This document shows, piece after piece, positions 15,275 through 22,662 of a DNA stretch of 28,314 nucleotides. Origin of the DNA: Calditrichota bacterium (GTDB taxonomy: Bacteria > Calditrichota > Calditrichia > RBG-13-44-9 > J075); contig JAJRYW010000312.1 of the NCBI GenBank assembly GCA_024275555.1, positions 1 to 28,314 on the forward strand. Direction: 5' to 3'. The notes below the pieces were generated by a model. That model was not told the origin of the DNA, ran no database searches, and saw only the letters and a program-made list of their open reading frames with translations. A program made the translations under genes and the position numbers. Position 1 is the first letter of the stretch. Each line of letters starts with the position of its first letter.

Positions 15275-17035
15275 TTAAAAATTCGCTACTGCTTTCTCTC
15301 CTTCTCTTAGGATCGCCGCATTCGGAATCGTTGTTCCCGTAATAAACATGATACTTTGTTGGAGCAATTGGATTGCGTAATCCGGATTATGAATGCCCAT
15401 ACTCTTATCGTCTTCAAGATAAATCAAATTATATCCGGCTTCTCTTTGCTGAAAGGTAGAGCGGGTTGTGTCGCCCAAAGCTCCGGCAAATCCGACTCCG
15501 GTGGTATCCAGGCCGCTGGCAACCAGGGCGTCTTCCAGCATGTACATCAGACCCTGAACTTCACTTTGAACGCCTTCGACAGCCCCATCGCCGTCAAAAT
15601 CTTCCAGGGCAATGATATCGTCAAAGTCGGAGATTGGGCCGTGGCAATTGGCGCAGGCCTCTACGGTGGGCCGGAAACTATGCCCGGTAACGGCAGGTGA
15701 ACCGGAGCCGCCGTATTCTACTGTGTTCAGGTGGCAGGTTTTACAGCTGTTCTGCACATTCAAGTGCGAGGGTCCCGCCCAAACAAAATTAGGATCTGCG
15801 ACGCCGTGATAGGCGCTTTTCCCGGCTGCCATGTCCGCTTGAGGATTGGCGTGGGGGCCAAAATGATCATATCCATTCTGAATTTGGCTTTCCGGTCCGC
15901 GTCGGGCGTGGTGGCACTGCATACATAATTTCCCCACGCCTCCAATTGTAATAACCGGGTTTTCACCATTGGCTTCCACCAGGTAGACATCATCAACTGT
16001 GCGAAGTTGACCGGGATTGTCATCGCTATGGGGATCGTGACAGGTGGGACAGCCGATGCCTAAATTCGCTACTTCGGTAGTATCCGGGCGTTCGGCGATA
16101 GCGCCGCCTCCGAAGAAATTGTTCAGCGGATAGCTGCCGGCGTCTCCAGCCAGGCGAATGGAAGCTGCAACACCTTCGTGACACCCTTGACAGAAACTGT
16201 TGGAGCCCGCTCCGTAGGCAGACGACGCGGGATCAAAATTGTGTGGTGAATTCTGCCATTCTTCAAGGTATGGATGGTGCTCTCCTTCATGGCAGGAGCC
16301 ACAAGTATTGACGCTGTAATCAATATTGATCTGAGTCGGGTCCGGCGTACCACCGGCTAAGTGCTCCGAAGCAGCGCCGTGGCAGTTCTCGCACTGCACA
16401 TTGACATATTTGCTGATCGGAGATTCATCATAACCACCGTTCCCGTTAAACGGTTCCGGTTCGAAACCAACTGAATGGCATGGTTCGCAATAAGATGCCG
16501 CATGGCCGCTCTCCTGGAGAGTTGCCCAGGCGCGGCTGTGGCCTGTCTGCGACCATTCATCGAATTTATCCTGATGGCAGGAGCCGCATTGATCAGCACC
16601 CAAATAAAAAGGTGTTGTCGTTGGTGCATACATACCTACGCCTATACGACGATTGCCGAGACCTATATAGACGCCATCGGAAACATGAACTGTAACCAGA
16701 TAGGCGCCGGGAGTTTCCGGAGCGGTCCAGGTGACGGTATCTCCTTCCTGGTTGTCAAAGCTTCCGGCTTCGGCAAACCAGCGGAAGGTGACGGGGCCGG
16801 CCTCGGGCCGCAGGGTCGTCGAGGCTGTTAAACGAATGCTGGCGCCCTCAGTAAGTGAATCAGGAATAGCAAAAATAGAATCCACCGAAATAATATTGAC
16901 TACGATTTCTGTCGTGTCATGAACAACTTCGGTGATGACCTTTGTCTCCGAATCACAGCCGGTTAGCCAGATAAAGGTGAAAACCAGGGTGATCAAGGAG
17001 AAAGAAAGAAACTTTCTTTGATTAAAGGAACTCAT
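15275..17035 (-). CDS. Nine-heme cytochrome c lipoprotein with Ig/PKD-like domain
   Basis: 586 aa. GAGG precedes the ATG. The lipobox FIWLTGC puts the lipid anchor on C27. Residues about 48-135 form an Ig/PKD-like beta domain (PVTFRWFAEAGSF, then PGAYLVTVHVSDG). Nine CxxCH motifs start at C150, C183, C215, C245, C282, C329, C371, C431 and C461. The first section (GADQCGSCHQDKFDEW then QCENCHGAASEHL) resembles cytochrome c554-type multiheme proteins. DFDGDGAVEG (479-488) looks like an EF-hand/dockerin-type calcium loop after the last heme, followed by a roughly 100-residue heme-free tail. The anchored Ig stalk with a nonaheme head suggests a periplasmic or surface electron carrier, perhaps working with the HybAB-like module encoded divergently. 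Its substrate or partner is unknown. Confidence 0.9.
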   Translation of the reverse strand: MSSFNQRKFLSFSLITLVFTFIWLTGCDSETKVITEVVHDTTEIVVNIISVDSIFAIPDSLTEGASIRLTASTTLRPEAGPVTFRWFAEAGSFDNQEGDTVTWTAPETPGAYLVTVHVSDGVYIGLGNRRIGVGMYAPTTTPFYLGADQCGSCHQDKFDEWSQTGHSRAWATLQESGHAASYCEPCHSVGFEPEPFNGNGGYDESPISKYVNVQCENCHGAASEHLAGGTPDPTQINIDYSVNTCGSCHEGEHHPYLEEWQNSPHNFDPASSAYGAGSNSFCQGCHEGVAASIRLAGDAGSYPLNNFFGGGAIAERPDTTEVANLGIGCPTCHDPHSDDNPGQLRTVDDVYLVEANGENPVITIGGVGKLCMQCHHARRGPESQIQNGYDHFGPHANPQADMAAGKSAYHGVADPNFVWAGPSHLNVQNSCKTCHLNTVEYGGSGSPAVTGHSFRPTVEACANCHGPISDFDDIIALEDFDGDGAVEGVQSEVQGLMYMLEDALVASGLDTTGVGFAGALGDTTRSTFQQREAGYNLIYLEDDKSMGIHNPDYAIQLLQQSIMFITGTTIPNAAILREGEKAVANF

Positions 17036-17066
17036 ATCTCTACCTCACTGTTTTAATTAGACATCC

Positions 17067-17429
17067 TTATTTCCCCTTTACCGCAGAAGATAAAAGGGTT
17101 TGCAATCTGTTCGAGGAAACCGGTTTAAGGTAGTAGGAGAAAACCCCCATAGAAAGTGCGCTAAGCAAGTGGGGATTATCCCGTTTGTTGGTCATTAAAC
17201 CAATTCTCAGTTTCGGTTGTATGTTCCGAATAATGCTGATCATCTTCTCGGTTTTTTCTCCGGTCGAATCCAGGTCGAGAAGCACCGAATCTACCCTATA
17301 GTTAAGTAGTTCATTAATAAACTCCACCGGGCAACAGTAACTCTTGACCTGAAACCCTTCATTCCCCTCTTCATCGATGGAATCCATCCGCCAGTTTTTA
17401 TCATCCGTAAACACTATGATGGTTGACAT
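17067..17429 (-). CDS. Stand-alone receiver-domain protein
   Basis: 120 aa. The start at 17429 is chosen because GGAGG (17437-17441) sits 7 bp upstream; an ATG six codons earlier overlaps that box. It has a CheY-like layout: an acidic pair after strand 1 (FTDDKNW), a phospho-acceptor Asp in SVLLDLDS, Thr in GLMTNK, and Lys in YYLKPVS. The match is loose and there is no output domain. It lies 31 bp before the nine-heme lipoprotein gene, so the two are co-transcribed. A single receiver inside a cytochrome operon may act as a phosphate sink or a partner-binding switch for one of the two kinases in the window. That role is inference, and a degenerate, unphosphorylated receiver is also possible. 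Confidence 0.8.
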   Translation of the reverse strand: MSTIIVFTDDKNWRMDSIDEEGNEGFQVKSYCCPVEFINELLNYRVDSVLLDLDSTGEKTEKMISIIRNIQPKLRIGLMTNKRDNPHLLSALSMGVFSYYLKPVSSNRLQTLLSSAVKGK

Positions 17430-17646
17430 GGATTTCCCTCCATCCACAAAACTAAGTATTACCCGGGTGTTCTGTTGAGATTCACATAAACGTAAAACCT
17501 ATAATAAGTTACTTGCTTTAATTCAGAGTCAGACAAATGGATAACTGAGACAACATTGCGATCTTGGCTGATAGATTTCCGCGTTAGTTTTCAAAACAGG
17601 ATCGGCTGTTACCGATGAGGCATGATTGCCTCCTAATTTCCACTAT

Positions 17647-17678
17647 ACAAAAGCCTCCCCACTTCTGAAGGGGAGGCT
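17647..17678 (-). terminator. Hairpin terminator after the T9SS cytochrome gene
   Basis: On the - strand a perfect 9-bp stem (agcctcccc/ggggaggct, arms 17652-17660 and 17670-17678) is followed by a short tttt. It lies 28 bp past the stop of the cytochrome gene. With only four T it may allow read-through to the receiver gene. The remaining 276-bp gap (17430-17705) holds no gene; it contains TGTCTCA- and TGTCTGA-like elements near 17530-17553 on the - strand, of unknown meaning. Confidence 0.65.
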
Positions 17679-17705
17679 GGTTCGCGTAAACCGGGAGCGA
17701 GAGAA

Positions 17706-19151
17706 TTACCGCATCAGCATCATTTTACGAGAGAGAGTGCGCTGTCCGGTTTCCAGGCGATAGATGTAGACGCCGCTGGGAAGGTCCGTAGCGCTGAACT
17801 GTACTTTGTGAATCCCGGCAGTTTTGTTTTCGTTAACCAACACTTTAACTTGCTGACCCAGGACATTGTACACCACCAGTCGTACATCCATCGTTTTCGG
17901 CAGTTCATATTCGATGGTGGTGGAGGGGTTGAAAGGATTGGGATAGTTTTGGGCCAACTTAAAGCTCAACGCCGCCGGTTGGTCGTCGCCGATAGCATTG
18001 ATGCCGTTGGTGTGGATGCCGTCTGCCCAGTAAGACGCCCAGGAAAGGGTTTGGTTCTGGTGGCAGTTCAGGCAGGCAAAATCCAGGGTTACTTCTGCTA
18101 AGCCTTCCGCGTCAAGCTTTACCAGTCCGCCTTCGAACATCGAGTCGCGCGGAACCGGGTCGGTGTTGATCTGGAAGATGTGCGTGGGAACATCACCCCG
18201 GACGCCGTTTCCGTTTTGGAAGCCCACCGCGGACTTGCTGGCCATAGGCATATGGCAATCCTCGCATTCGGTAGACTTAATCTGGCCGTTGACCATAATT
18301 TCATGATTGGGGTGGCAAGTGGCGCATTCGGTTTTAATAGCGGAGAGGCCCGCACCTGCTGCACCCGGATAGCGCAGGGCAATATGGGTGTCATGGCAAG
18401 TGCCGCAGGTTAAATCCATACCCTGGCCGTCGCCGTGGCGGGAGGCTTTCATCTCATTAAATTGCTCATGGTGACGGATATAGCCGCCGGAGGCCGGGAT
18501 GGCGTTGGTCTTGCTGCCCCGGTGATGGCAATCGCCGCAGCGGGTGTAAGTTAAGCTGTCGGCTTGAATGGGGGGATGCACCCCGGTCGGGTTGGCGACG
18601 TGATCGCTTCCCGGTCCGTGGCACCCTTCACAGCGGATGCCCGGTTCGCCAAAAGTACCGAGGTTCGGAGTAATCGGGTTCCAGGAACCGGCAGTGTCGG
18701 GATTGGTAGTGTGGCACTGGAAACAGCCCTCGTTGTACGGCTTTGCTTCCCCAAAATGATAAGGCACCCAGCCCTGTGTTTCCAGGTTGTATTGGGCTGC
18801 GCTGTCAGCAGTGAAAATAAAGCCATCAAGCTTGATAAAGCGGGCTTTCCAGCCGTAGCCGCCGATTACATAGGTGTAATCATTCCAGTTCGGGGCGGCC
18901 GGAGGCGCAAACGGGACGCCCGGGCTGGTGTTGGGCGGATAAACCGGGGGAGCGCCGTTGACTTCATTCAGTTTGTAGGGGTGGCCGGTCTTAAGGTATT
19001 CAGCAGCCAGATCATACCCTACGTTGGTGGGGTCTGCCGCGCCGTTGCAGCCAATACAAACCTGGGAGCCCACATACGTTTGTGCGCTTACAAAGCTTGT
19101 AGCGCCTACCAACAGCAGACACGTCAAAAGAATTAGTGACTTTTTAGACAT
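17706..19151 (-). CDS. Secreted multiheme cytochrome c with type IX secretion sorting tail
   Basis: 481 aa with a Sec signal (about 1-23, cleavage after SAQ or SA). Seven CxxCH motifs start at C143, C174, C205, C249, C276, C296 and C360. An eighth site near the N-terminus reads CIGCN (C32-N36), with Asn where the heme-ligating His should be. The layout GSQVCIGC, KTGHPYKLN and CEGCHGPGSDH resembles cytochrome c554-like and other multiheme proteins of uncultured anaerobes. Residues about 398-481 are a Por/type IX secretion sorting domain: YPNPFNPSTTIEYELP, VYNVLGQQVKVLV, and GVYIYRLETG ending KMMLMR. The protein should therefore cross the outer membrane and sit on the cell surface or be released, which points to extracellular electron transfer. 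Its 5' region shares the divergent control region with the GcvH-like/HybAB operon. Confidence 0.92.
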   Translation of the reverse strand: MSKKSLILLTCLLLVGATSFVSAQTYVGSQVCIGCNGAADPTNVGYDLAAEYLKTGHPYKLNEVNGAPPVYPPNTSPGVPFAPPAAPNWNDYTYVIGGYGWKARFIKLDGFIFTADSAAQYNLETQGWVPYHFGEAKPYNEGCFQCHTTNPDTAGSWNPITPNLGTFGEPGIRCEGCHGPGSDHVANPTGVHPPIQADSLTYTRCGDCHHRGSKTNAIPASGGYIRHHEQFNEMKASRHGDGQGMDLTCGTCHDTHIALRYPGAAGAGLSAIKTECATCHPNHEIMVNGQIKSTECEDCHMPMASKSAVGFQNGNGVRGDVPTHIFQINTDPVPRDSMFEGGLVKLDAEGLAEVTLDFACLNCHQNQTLSWASYWADGIHTNGINAIGDDQPAALSFKLAQNYPNPFNPSTTIEYELPKTMDVRLVVYNVLGQQVKVLVNENKTAGIHKVQFSATDLPSGVYIYRLETGQRTLSRKMMLMR

Positions 19152-19216
19152 GGATCTACCTCCACTTAGTTTTGTGAGTGTTTGTAAACCTGCATTACTT
19201 GGACACTCTAAGCTCT

Positions 19217-19232
19217 TACAATTCGTGTGCCA
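19217..19232 (-). promoter_or_regulatory. Candidate sigma-54 (-24/-12) promoter for the T9SS cytochrome gene
   Basis: On the - strand TGGCACACGAATTGTA matches the consensus TGGCAC-N5-TTGCA at all fixed positions but the -12 C (T here), with the correct 10-nt spacing between GG and the -12 pair. It would give a 5' leader of about 55 nt. Two sigma-54 activators are encoded in the window, which makes it plausible. Confidence 0.55.
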
Positions 19233-19363
19233 TTATTTTTATGCCGTGGTAAGTGGTTGATATTTAACGCCTTGGAAGAAGACTCTCCGCAGACAGTGCA
19301 GATTCCATAGAGACACTCATGCCTCATTTCTCTTGAAATTTTGATAAGTGGTTGTTTTTACTA

Positions 19364-19381
19364 TGTCTGATGCTTGAGACA
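19364..19381. promoter_or_regulatory. Imperfect 18-bp palindrome, possible activator site
   Basis: TGTCTGATGCTTGAGACA is symmetric at seven of nine positions. A further TGTCTCA copy lies near 19407-19413. It sits about 150 bp upstream of the - strand promoter candidate and 255-270 bp upstream of the + strand one, distances that suit sigma-54 activator binding. The 534-bp divergent gap (19152-19685) has no convincing gene. Confidence 0.35.
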
Positions 19382-19616
19382 TCCGAGTCCCACCTGGGGA
19401 AAAATTGTCTCAATAACCGATATTCATCCGGAAGGAAAGCAGGTGTAAGATTCTGCAATAGTTTGTAAGCAAATTCTACAGCTATAAGTTCAATAATCTT
19501 AACAGGTTTTCCCGTTCGCTGGAAGCGCTGTGGCAAAATACCACAATCCCTTGCCTTGCCTGCCTTTTCAATATTCTTTTTAAACTATGATAAAACAATA
19601 GCTTATCTGCTTGTGA

Positions 19617-19632
19617 TTTTGATTTGTCAAAA
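19617..19632. promoter_or_regulatory. TTTTGA-N4-TCAAAA palindrome
   Basis: A perfect 6-bp inverted repeat with a 4-nt centre lies immediately before the + strand -24/-12-like element. Its half-sites are offset from the FNR consensus, so the regulator is unknown. If bound, a protein here would overlap or block the promoter. Confidence 0.35.
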
Positions 19633-19633
19633 C

Positions 19634-19649
19634 TGGTATGGAGTTTGAA
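19634..19649 (+). promoter_or_regulatory. Candidate sigma-54-like promoter for the GcvH-like/HybAB operon
   Basis: TGGTATGGAGTTTGAA keeps the GG and TTG of the -24/-12 consensus with exact 10-nt spacing but deviates at three positions, including the -12 C (A here). The start site would fall about 28 nt before the ATG at 19686. This is a weaker match than the divergent one. Confidence 0.35.
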
Positions 19650-19685
19650 GAAATAAACAACAGAGCCCATAGAAAGGAGAACGTC

Positions 19686-20363
19686 ATGGTACTTTTATTA
19701 GTTCTTATTACCATCATGGTATTTCTTGTGGTGGATTACTGGTTACGAAAGGAAGATCAAACAATCGGGGAGCAAGAGAATGTATTTGCTTCTCCCATAT
19801 TTCTTTCCCCGGAAAAAGCGTTACAGCCGGTAGGGGAATTGGAATCGAGGCGCTACCACCCCGGACATGCCTGGGTTATGCAAGGGGAAGGCCAGGAGGC
19901 CCTGATTGGTTTTGATAACTTCATCAGTACTCTTTTTCCGGAAGAAATCTGTATTGATAAACTGCCCCCCCGGGGAACCCGGGTTCAGCAAGGAACGCCA
20001 ATATGCCGCATTGGCCTGGGGAAGCGGCAGGCGCCTCTTTTAGCGCCGGTATCCGGGGAAGTGGTCGAGACAAATCCGGCCTGTACTGTTCCGATTGTTT
20101 TGCCAACTCAAAAAGCTTTACACTCGTGGATTATTAAAATTCGCCCTCGTCATTTCCACCGGGAAGTAAATAATCTCTTGTCTCCGGAGCAGGCTGCTAT
20201 ACTCAATAACCGGCTTCGCGATGATCTTTATACCCATGTTATTTTTGGACAGTACCTGAACGACGGGGGAACATTGAGCCCCAATTTTGTCCGCGAGCTT
20301 TCCGAGGCCCAGTGGCAGGAACTACTGCTTCGGTACTTTTCCTACGCCGGGGTAGACAAATAA
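19686..20363 (+). CDS. Membrane-anchored GcvH-like (lipoyl-type) protein, first copy
   Basis: 225 aa. The start at 19686 is preferred over the in-frame ATG at 19638 because AAGGAGA sits 6 bp upstream. One membrane segment (about 1-20) is followed by RK, so by the positive-inside rule the large domain faces the cytoplasm. Residues about 57-150 follow the glycine-cleavage H-protein pattern: YHPGHAWV, ALIGFDNFISTLFPEE, GTRVQQG and APVSGEVVETN. In true GcvH the lipoylated Lys lies 8 residues before the Pro of PVSG; here K113 sits exactly 8 before P121, so lipoylation is possible. No gcvP, gcvT or lpd is present, so glycine cleavage is unlikely. It is probably a redox-carrier or scaffold part of the HybAB-like module. 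Confidence 0.82.
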   Translation: MVLLLVLITIMVFLVVDYWLRKEDQTIGEQENVFASPIFLSPEKALQPVGELESRRYHPGHAWVMQGEGQEALIGFDNFISTLFPEEICIDKLPPRGTRVQQGTPICRIGLGKRQAPLLAPVSGEVVETNPACTVPIVLPTQKALHSWIIKIRPRHFHREVNNLLSPEQAAILNNRLRDDLYTHVIFGQYLNDGGTLSPNFVRELSEAQWQELLLRYFSYAGVDK

Positions 20364-20395
20364 GAAAGTCCATCAAAAAAGTAGGGGAGAACATC

Positions 20396-20464
20396 ATGGT
20401 ACTCATTTTTGTGTTACTGACGCTTCTAATCTGTTTGTTCGCTAACCGGTATGCACCTCAATAG
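20396..20464 (+). CDS. 22-residue membrane micro-protein (putative)
   Basis: The ATG follows GGGGAGAACATC and the frame ends with TAG at 20462. The product MVLIFVLLTLLICLFANR... is almost wholly one membrane helix with a short basic tail. Its leader and first codons closely resemble those of the preceding gene (ggagaacNtcATGGTACT in both), so it may be a remnant or working duplicate of that anchor. Small single-helix subunits are known to stabilise respiratory membrane complexes, but here that is inference. It fits neatly in the 153-bp gap before the HybA-like gene. Confidence 0.45.
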   Translation: MVLIFVLLTLLICLFANRYAPQ

Positions 20465-20516
20465 GCTCGTGTGTCGCTGAAATCTTTTATGCTCATAACA
20501 ATGGAAAGGAGAACAA

Positions 20517-21380
20517 ATGGATCGGCGTGATTTTCTGAAAACAGTTGGGGTGATGGGAGCCGCTGCACTACCGCTGAAACATTTACGGGCAGAGAGTAAG
20601 CCGGACGGACAGGAGTTTGTGGGCATTCTGGTGGATACCACCCGTTGTGTGGGCTGCCAGAGTTGTGAAGAGGCGTGTGCGGAAGCGCATGGTTTACCGG
20701 AGCCGGATACTTCTTCCGACATTGAAGGGGAACGCCCCACAACCCCGGAGCAATGGACTGCCATCAGCTATTATGAGACGGAGCGGGGGGGTGTTTACGT
20801 GAAGAAACAGTGTATGCACTGCAACCAGCCCGCTTGTGCATCGGCCTGCCCAACCAAAGCAATGCTGAAAACCAAAGAAGGCCCGGTCATCTGGCGGGCC
20901 GATAAATGCATGGGCTGCCGGTTTTGTATGCTCTCTTGCCCCTTTGATATGCCCAAATTCGAGTACGATAAAGCAATCCCGGATATTCAAAAATGTATTA
21001 TGTGCTGGGAAAGACTTCAGGAGGGAGAAGAACCGGCCTGTGTTGCCGAATGCCCGGAAGACGCCCTGATGTTCGGAACCCGGCGGGAGCTTATCGAGGA
21101 AGCCTGGCGCAGAATTTTCCGGGAGCCGCAAAAATATGTTCATCACGTTTATGGCGAACACGAAGCCGGCGGGACCGGATACTTGTACCTCTCTTCCGTT
21201 CCGTTTGACCAGCTTGGTTTCAGAACAGATTTAGGCGCGACCCCATACCCGGAGCTTACCCGCGATTTTCTCTATACCGTGCCGGTTGTTTTAACCCTCT
21301 GGCCTCCGTTGCTCTTGGCGTTAAACCGCGCCACGGAACATAACCCGGATAAGTCTGAAAGCGAGGTGAACTATGAATAA
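20517..21380 (+). CDS. HybA/DsrO/NrfC-like Tat-exported ferredoxin with four [4Fe-4S] clusters
   Basis: 287 aa; AAGGAG lies upstream. The Tat signal is DRRDFLKTVGVMGAAAL (2-18). Four Cys sets are seen: C44/47/50/54, C99/102/107/111, C131/134/137/141 and C160/163/175/179, a full complement of four cubane clusters. Residues about 250-270 form a C-terminal membrane anchor (TVPVVLTLWPPLLLAL), as in HybA of hydrogenase 2. The next gene overlaps by 8 bp and encodes the HybB/NrfD-type partner. Such pairs move electrons between the quinone pool and a periplasmic redox protein. No hydrogenase or molybdoenzyme subunit lies beside them, so the partner is probably one of the multiheme cytochromes encoded divergently. 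Confidence 0.92.
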   Translation: MDRRDFLKTVGVMGAAALPLKHLRAESKPDGQEFVGILVDTTRCVGCQSCEEACAEAHGLPEPDTSSDIEGERPTTPEQWTAISYYETERGGVYVKKQCMHCNQPACASACPTKAMLKTKEGPVIWRADKCMGCRFCMLSCPFDMPKFEYDKAIPDIQKCIMCWERLQEGEEPACVAECPEDALMFGTRRELIEEAWRRIFREPQKYVHHVYGEHEAGGTGYLYLSSVPFDQLGFRTDLGATPYPELTRDFLYTVPVVLTLWPPLLLALNRATEHNPDKSESEVNYE

Positions 21381-22662
21381 GCAAAATGGACGAGCGTTGC
21401 TTGTCGGGGAGAGCCGACGATTCTTACGATTCTTTTTAAACGAGTTAAAACCAAAAGGAAAATTATTAACGCCGTTTAATATCATCGCGGCTGCTGTGCT
21501 GGTCCTGGGCGCCGTCCTGATTGTCATCCGGTTTATCTACGGTCTGGGAGCGGTTACCAATCTGTCCCAGGAATTTCCCTGGGGCCTCTGGATCGGCTTC
21601 GATGTCATTACCGGGGTTGCTTTTGCCGGAGGCGCCTATGTGCTCACCTTCATGGTGTATATTTTACGGTTGGAAAAATATAAGCCTATTGTTCGCATCA
21701 CCGTGCTGAACGGCTTCCTTGCTTATGTCTTTTATGCCGGAGCGCTCTTGCTGGATTTAGGGCGGCCCTGGAATGTCATTAACCCGATAATCGGAAATTC
21801 ATTCGGAGTGAGTTCGGTAATGTTCTTAGTGGCCTGGCATTTTATGCTGTATATGATGGCCGAGTTTATCGAGTTCTCTCCTGCCGTAGCGGAATGGCTC
21901 GGCTGGAAAAGGGCGCGGAAAATCTTGGGATCGCTGACCCTGGGTGCGGTCATTTTCGGGATAACATTATCCACCCTGCACCAATCCGGCCTGGGCGCCC
22001 TGTTCCTGATGGCCAGGAACAAAATTCATCCGCTCTGGTATTCCGAGTTTATCCCGATCCTGTTCTTCGTATCAAGCATCTTTGCCGGGCTGTCTATGGT
22101 TATTTTTGAGGGCTCCATCTCTCATAAAGTATTTCGCCATCGGCTAAGCCCCGGGCTTCGCACAAATTATGATGATATCGTTCTGGGTCTGGCTAAAATT
22201 TGCGCCGGAACCATGTATGTCTACTTCTTCCTGGAAATATTGGTTTTTATCCACGGGCAGAAGTGGGGATATCTCGCTACTTCCTGGGGGGCGTGGTATT
22301 TGTTCGAGCTAATTGGCTTCGTACTGATTCCCTGCCTGTTGTTCACCCATGCCGTGCGTTATGAAAGAACCCGCCTGGCCCGTTACGCCTCATTGCTTAC
22401 CCTGCTTGGAATCGTATTAAACCGGTTAAATGTCTCCATCATCGCTTTCAAATGGTATGCGCCCAATCATTACCTGCCTACCTGGATGGAAGTTGCGGTT
22501 ACGCTGGCGGTGGTGTTTGCCGAATTGATCGTGCTTCGTTGGATTGTTAACCGGATGCCCATCTTAAGCGAACCGCCGCTGTGGGCCAGAAAAGAAAAAG
22601 TAGCTGTAAATAAATCCATCAAACCGAAGGAGTATGAAGAATGGAAAGTTACCACTATGTAG
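21373..22662 (+). CDS. HybB/NrfD-family integral membrane quinone-interacting subunit
   Basis: 429 aa with about 10 membrane segments. Recognisable HybB features are QEFPWGLWIGFDVITGVAFA, LDLGRPWNV, STLHQSGLGALFL and KIHPLWYSE, followed by GLSMVIFEGSISH. These are conserved in Hyb-type NrfD/PsrC proteins, which bind quinone near the periplasmic side and have no heme. It pairs with the Tat ferredoxin just upstream (8-bp overlap), and its end overlaps the second GcvH-like gene by 22 bp, so all three are tightly coupled. Expected role: menaquinol oxidation or menaquinone reduction coupled to the periplasmic ferredoxin. Similar modules act as quinone-cytochrome links in metal- and sulfur-respiring bacteria. 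Confidence 0.92.
   Translation: MNKQNGRALLVGESRRFLRFFLNELKPKGKLLTPFNIIAAAVLVLGAVLIVIRFIYGLGAVTNLSQEFPWGLWIGFDVITGVAFAGGAYVLTFMVYILRLEKYKPIVRITVLNGFLAYVFYAGALLLDLGRPWNVINPIIGNSFGVSSVMFLVAWHFMLYMMAEFIEFSPAVAEWLGWKRARKILGSLTLGAVIFGITLSTLHQSGLGALFLMARNKIHPLWYSEFIPILFFVSSIFAGLSMVIFEGSISHKVFRHRLSPGLRTNYDDIVLGLAKICAGTMYVYFFLEILVFIHGQKWGYLATSWGAWYLFELIGFVLIPCLLFTHAVRYERTRLARYASLLTLLGIVLNRLNVSIIAFKWYAPNHYLPTWMEVAVTLAVVFAELIVLRWIVNRMPILSEPPLWARKEKVAVNKSIKPKEYEEWKVTTM

Noticed and set aside
20517..22662. Hydrogenase 2 operon
   Set aside because: Only HybA- and HybB-like parts are present. No large or small NiFe subunits or maturation genes lie in the window.
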